Part shown: positions 14,890 through 18,158 of the stretch, piece after piece
Layout: each line of letters opens with the position of its first letter
Numbering within the stretch: position 1 is the stretch's first letter
From: an uncultured Slackia sp.
Lineage (GTDB): Bacteria; Actinomycetota; Coriobacteriia; Coriobacteriales; Eggerthellaceae
Direction of reading: 5' to 3'
NCBI RefSeq assembly: GCF_959608125.1
Contig: NZ_CAUHPG010000031.1
Span: 1 to 18,158 of the forward strand
Length of the DNA stretch: 18,158 nt
Position numbers and translations under genes: made by a program
Notes under the pieces: generated by a model
The model's input: only the letters and a program-made list of their open reading frames with translations
Databases searched by the model: none
What the model was told of the DNA's origin: nothing

Positions 14890-14939
14890 GTCGGTATGCG
14901 ATGCGTGGCAGGATGCATCGATCGAAAGGAAGGAACTCC

Positions 14940-15635
14940 ATGCGAATACTCATCGTTGAAGACGACGTCAGGCTCGCGCAGGCGCTCGAACGCATCCTTC
15001 AGGAAAACGGATACATCGTCGACGCGGTGCACGACGGGATATCGGGGCGCGATTGGGCCATCGTCGGACCGTACGATGCAATCGTTTGCGACGTGATGCT
15101 TCCAGGCTTGGACGGGTTCGAGGCAGTCCGCGCCATCCGCCAGGCAGGCGTGAACACGCCCATTCTCATGCTTACGGCTAAAAGCTCGGTATCCGACAAG
15201 ATCGCAGGACTCGACCACGGGGCCGACGATTACATGACCAAACCGTTCTCCCCCGCCGAGCTGATGGCCCACCTACGTGCGCTCACGCGCCGCAAAGGCA
15301 CGATGATATTCGAAAGCATCGATGTCGGCGACCTGTGCCTGAAACTTGAAAGCCACGACCTCTCATGCAACGGGAAAAGCATCCATCTAAGCAAACGCGA
15401 ATTCTCATTAGCCAAGATTCTCTTCGCGAACAAAGGCGGAATCGTGTCCAAAGAAATGCTTATCGAAAAGGTATGGGGAACCGAATCGAACGCAGACGAC
15501 AACAACGTCGAAGCCTACATCTCGTTTCTGCGCAAGAAGCTGCGTTTCCTCGAATCGTCGACGACTATAGAAACCATCCGAAAAGTAGGGTACCGTCTCA
15601 TCTCCCCTGCCCGAGAATGCGATAAAGAGGCTTGA
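14940..15635 (+). CDS. OmpR/PhoB-family response regulator
   Basis: A 231-residue regulator with an N-terminal receiver domain and a C-terminal winged-helix DNA-binding domain. The acidic pocket Asp8-Asp9, phosphoacceptor Asp51 in CDVMLPGLDG, Thr79 and Lys101 (MTKPF) are all present, so it should respond to phosphorylation. The DNA-binding half holds HLSKREFSLAKILFANKGGIVSKE and ends in the typical TIRKVGYRL wing. The ATG at 14940 follows AAAGGAAGG. The kinase gene follows after 49 bases, as a two-gene operon. It faces the VTC operon across a region with tandem TTTCAG sites, its likely targets. Confidence 0.96.
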   Translation: MRILIVEDDVRLAQALERILQENGYIVDAVHDGISGRDWAIVGPYDAIVCDVMLPGLDGFEAVRAIRQAGVNTPILMLTAKSSVSDKIAGLDHGADDYMTKPFSPAELMAHLRALTRRKGTMIFESIDVGDLCLKLESHDLSCNGKSIHLSKREFSLAKILFANKGGIVSKEMLIEKVWGTESNADDNNVEAYISFLRKKLRFLESSTTIETIRKVGYRLISPARECDKEA

Positions 15636-15684
15636 TCCGTCGCCGATCGAATGACGGCGGCAAGCACTTGCCCGAAGGAGACAT

Positions 15685-16989
15685 ATGCTCAAACGACTCC
15701 GCGTCAAATTCATTGCACTGAATATGGCAAGCGTTTTCCTCGTGATCGGCATCGCCTTATGCGGCGTCTGCATCCTCGAGCACCAACGCTCCTATGACAA
15801 CGGCCGGGCGGCGCTTAGCGGCGCGATCAATCAAGCCATCGAAATGAGCGGCGGGCAGAACGGGCGCGCCGAATCGGCAGAAGATTCCCCTGCCGATTCG
15901 GCGAACGAAAATTCGCGACACGAAGGGATGTTGCCGAAAATAGGAAGCGGCGAACGCCCTTACACCGTGCCGGCCGTCGTATACCGACTCGATAAATCAG
16001 GAGAATTCTCCGTCGTCTCCCCCGACTCGACCGCCGTCGCGGCCGACCAAGACGCAATAGATGCCGCCCTCGACGAGCTGAAGAACACGCCCGACGGCTT
16101 GTCGGTCATGTCCCGATACGGCCTGGCGGCGATGAAGCGAACCGCCGGCGACGGCATCTATTTCTCTTTCGTCGACGCGGCGGTGTTCGACACGTGGAAA
16201 TCGCTCGCTTTCAGACTCGCCTTCGCAGGGCTTGCCATTCTCGGCGTCCTCCTCATCCTCAACCTGTTCTTCGCTCGATGGGCCCTTCGCCCCGTCGAAC
16301 AGGCATGGGCGGCCCAGCGTCGATTCATAGCAGACGCCTCGCATGAGCTCAAAACGCCATTGACCGTCATTCTGGCGAACGCATCCATCCTGGCAAAGCA
16401 TCCCGAGAAAACGCTCGAAGAACAGATGCAATGGGTGGAAGGAACCCAGGAAGAGGCGCTTCGCATGCAGGAGCTTGTCGCCGATATGCTTTCGCTCGCC
16501 CAAGCTGAATCCGCGGAATCCTTCGAACGTTCGCGAGTCGACATGAGCGCCCTCGTATCGAAGGAGGTCTTGCAGTTCGAGTCGGTTGCATTCGAAAGGC
16601 ACGTGACGATAGCCGATGAGACCGGCGAGGGAATCTTCGTCGAAGGCGATACGCGCAAGCTCGAAAAGCTCGTCGGCACGCTGGTCGACAACGCGTGCAA
16701 ATATGCGCAGGAGGACAGCATCGTTACCGTACGGTTGGCGACCGAGGGACGCAAAGCCGTTCTCGCCGTGCGCAACATGGGAAATCCCATCCCTGTCGAA
16801 GACATCGACCACGTCTTCGACAGGTTCTATCGCGCCGATGCGGCACGCACGCGAGACGATTCGAAAAGCTTCGGACTGGGATTGGCCATCGCACGCGAAA
16901 TAGCGGAATCCCATGGAGGCTCCATCAAGGTACGCAGCTCCGATGCCGACGGCACGACATTCACCGTCACGCTTCCGCTCGCCAAGTAA
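15685..16989 (+). CDS. Sensor histidine kinase
   Basis: A 434-residue membrane kinase, partner of the preceding regulator. It has a short cytoplasmic tail, a membrane helix at about 10-32, an extracytoplasmic sensor of about 140 residues (no recognised domain, with an Asp/Ser-rich part near 60-80), and a second helix at about 174-197. The dimerisation segment FIADASHELKTPL carries phosphoacceptor His220, followed by the ATPase domain with N-box Asn336 (LVDNACKYA) and the glycine box SFGLGLA (395-401). No HAMP domain is evident between the second helix and His220. The ATG at 15685 is preceded by GAAGGAGA. The signal sensed is unknown. No strong terminator is seen after it within 16990-17131. 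Confidence 0.95.
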   Translation: MLKRLRVKFIALNMASVFLVIGIALCGVCILEHQRSYDNGRAALSGAINQAIEMSGGQNGRAESAEDSPADSANENSRHEGMLPKIGSGERPYTVPAVVYRLDKSGEFSVVSPDSTAVAADQDAIDAALDELKNTPDGLSVMSRYGLAAMKRTAGDGIYFSFVDAAVFDTWKSLAFRLAFAGLAILGVLLILNLFFARWALRPVEQAWAAQRRFIADASHELKTPLTVILANASILAKHPEKTLEEQMQWVEGTQEEALRMQELVADMLSLAQAESAESFERSRVDMSALVSKEVLQFESVAFERHVTIADETGEGIFVEGDTRKLEKLVGTLVDNACKYAQEDSIVTVRLATEGRKAVLAVRNMGNPIPVEDIDHVFDRFYRADAARTRDDSKSFGLGLAIAREIAESHGGSIKVRSSDADGTTFTVTLPLAK

Positions 16990-17131
16990 ACGAAGCGTTA
17001 TGCGATGCGTCTGGATAAAACGCGACGAAGGAGCGGCCCGTATCGCGCCGTCCGATCAAAAACATCGGAAAACGCCTCTTGCCGATGCTACGGGCAAATA
17101 AAGAAGCGCATGCGCCGAATTCATAACCTAC

Positions 17132-17168
17132 AAAAAAAACGGTCCGCCTCATACGAGACGGACCGTTT
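17132..17168 (-). terminator. Intrinsic terminator of ppdK
   Basis: Minus-strand 10-bp stem AAACGGTCCG / CGGACCGTTT extended inward by CTC/GAG pairs, followed by a run of eight T (17132-17139). An internal U-G wobble pairs only on the minus strand. It lies about 32 bases past the ppdK stop and also faces the convergent kinase gene. Confidence 0.9.
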
Positions 17169-17199
17169 CATCTATGCGATATGTTCTACAAGAAGCGGA

Positions 17200-18158
17200 C
17201 TACTTCTCTTCCAGCGCGGCCTGGGCAGCGGCAAGACGGGCCAGCGGCACACGATACGGGCTGCAGGACACGTAGTCGAGACCGATCTTGTGGAAGGTCT
17301 TGACGGAGTCGGGATCGCCGCCGTGCTCGCCGCACACGCCGCACACCAGGTCGGGATTGCCCTCGCGACCCAGCTCGACACCCATCTTGACGAGCTTCGC
17401 GACGCCCGGATCGATGGTGGCGAAGGGGTTGTACGGCAAAAGCTTCTCGGCCAGGTACTGCGGCACGAACTCGGCCTCGACGTCGTCGCGGCTGAAGCCG
17501 AACGTGGTCTGGGTGAGGTCGTTGGTGCCGAAGCTGAAGAAGTCGGCCTGGGTGGCGATTTCGTCAGCGGTAACGGCAGCGCGCGGAAGCTCGATCATGG
17601 TGCCCACGGGAATATCAAGCTCGACGCCCGCCTCGGCAGCGACCTCGGCGATGGTGTCGACCGCCACTTTGCGCAGCTTCTCGAGCTCCTTAACGGTGGA
17701 GACCAGCGGAATCATGACCTCGGGCTTGGGATCGAGACCCTCTTTCTTCAACTGGGCCGCAGCCGTCGCGATGGCGCGCACCTGCATGACCGGAAGAATC
17801 GGGTACACGATGCCCAGGCGGCAGCCGCGCAGGCCGAGCATGGGGTTGGCCTCGCTCATACCGTCGATCTGCTCCATGAGCTTGCGCTTCGCGGCGATGA
17901 CCTCGGCATCGCCGCCGGCGGCCTCGAGCTTGGCGATTTCGACATCGAGGGCACGGGGGCTCTCGAGGAACTCATGCAGCGGCGGATCGAGCAGGCGCAC
18001 GATGACCGGCAGGCCATCCATGGCCTTGAACATGCCGTAGAAGTCGCCCGTCTGAGCCTCGAACAGGTCGTTGACGGCGGCTTCGCGCACGGCCTCGTCT
18101 TCGTTGAGGATGAAGGTCTGGATAATCTGCTTGCGATCGCCCAGGAACATGTGCTCGG
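17200..18158 (-). CDS. ppdK: Pyruvate, phosphate dikinase (N-terminus cut by window edge)
   Basis: The C-terminal part (about 319 residues) of PPDK, which interconverts pyruvate + ATP + Pi with PEP + AMP + PPi in the cytoplasm. The frame is open to the right edge: the codons before the Met at 18150 read EH, matching the family text (R)TEHMF, so this Met is internal. Visible are NPMLGLRGCRLGI, VGTMIELPRAAVTADEIA, FFSFGTNDLTQTTFGF and the active-site CGVCGEHGGDP, whose second Cys is the catalytic acid. All belong to the PEP/pyruvate TIM-barrel domain; the nucleotide-binding and swivelling-histidine domains are outside the window. It is followed by a strong terminator. PEP synthase or enzyme I is less likely because of the CGEHGGDP context. 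Confidence 0.95.
   Translation of the reverse strand, partial: EHMFLGDRKQIIQTFILNEDEAVREAAVNDLFEAQTGDFYGMFKAMDGLPVIVRLLDPPLHEFLESPRALDVEIAKLEAAGGDAEVIAAKRKLMEQIDGMSEANPMLGLRGCRLGIVYPILPVMQVRAIATAAAQLKKEGLDPKPEVMIPLVSTVKELEKLRKVAVDTIAEVAAEAGVELDIPVGTMIELPRAAVTADEIATQADFFSFGTNDLTQTTFGFSRDDVEAEFVPQYLAEKLLPYNPFATIDPGVAKLVKMGVELGREGNPDLVCGVCGEHGGDPDSVKTFHKIGLDYVSCSPYRVPLARLAAAQAALEEK

Noticed and set aside
17054..17071. Small inverted repeat CCGAT-N7-ATCGG after the histidine kinase gene
   Set aside because: Only five base pairs and no T-run after it, so it does not support a terminator call.

Overview
The window reads as a chromosomal piece of a GC-rich actinobacterium, most likely a gut member of the Coriobacteriia (Eggerthellaceae-like). 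This is inferred from overall protein resemblance, high GC at third codon positions, frequent GTG starts, AGGAGG-type ribosome sites and the gene mix (PPDK, serpin, AzlCD, standalone CoaC). I ran no search, so the genus is open. No tRNA, rRNA, CRISPR or insertion sequence was seen.

Layout. 1-2469 (-): Mfd, missing its C-terminus at the left edge. 2620-3912 (-): a serpin lipoprotein, divergent from endonuclease III, nth (4053-4715, +). 4775-5320 (-): CoaC-type flavoprotein decarboxylase. 5521-6843 (-): NCS1 cytosine/purine permease with a promoter and a structured leader. 7015-8068 (-): the AzlC-AzlD exporter pair. 8212-9750 (-): an NhaC-family antiporter whose 3' end looks frameshifted. 9948-10988 (-): Dgt-like dNTP triphosphohydrolase. 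17200-18158 (-): the C-terminal third of pyruvate phosphate dikinase, missing its N-terminus at the right edge.

The most interesting block is 11154-16989. A minus-strand operon encodes a VTC (polyphosphate polymerase-like) domain protein, a DUF4956 membrane protein and a large secreted lipoprotein resembling the Cthe_2159/DUF4353 beta-helix carbohydrate-binding family. Its genes overlap by a few bases. Divergent from it is an OmpR/PhoB-type response regulator with its histidine kinase. The 271-base region between them carries several copies of TTTCAG in pairs spaced exactly 11 bp, in both orientations, placed where a PhoB-like regulator would replace the -35 element. This suggests one two-component system controlling itself and a polyphosphate/cell-surface module. 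The VTC gene is broken into two overlapping frames at a run of five G, and one extra G would restore a complete VTC domain.

Many strong hairpins punctuate the minus-strand genes. Several pair fully only in minus-strand RNA, through G-U wobbles, which fixes their direction. Other regulatory signals are a LexA-like box over the mfd promoter, a 9-bp inverted repeat shared by the serpin and nth promoters, and a 16-bp leader stem before the permease.
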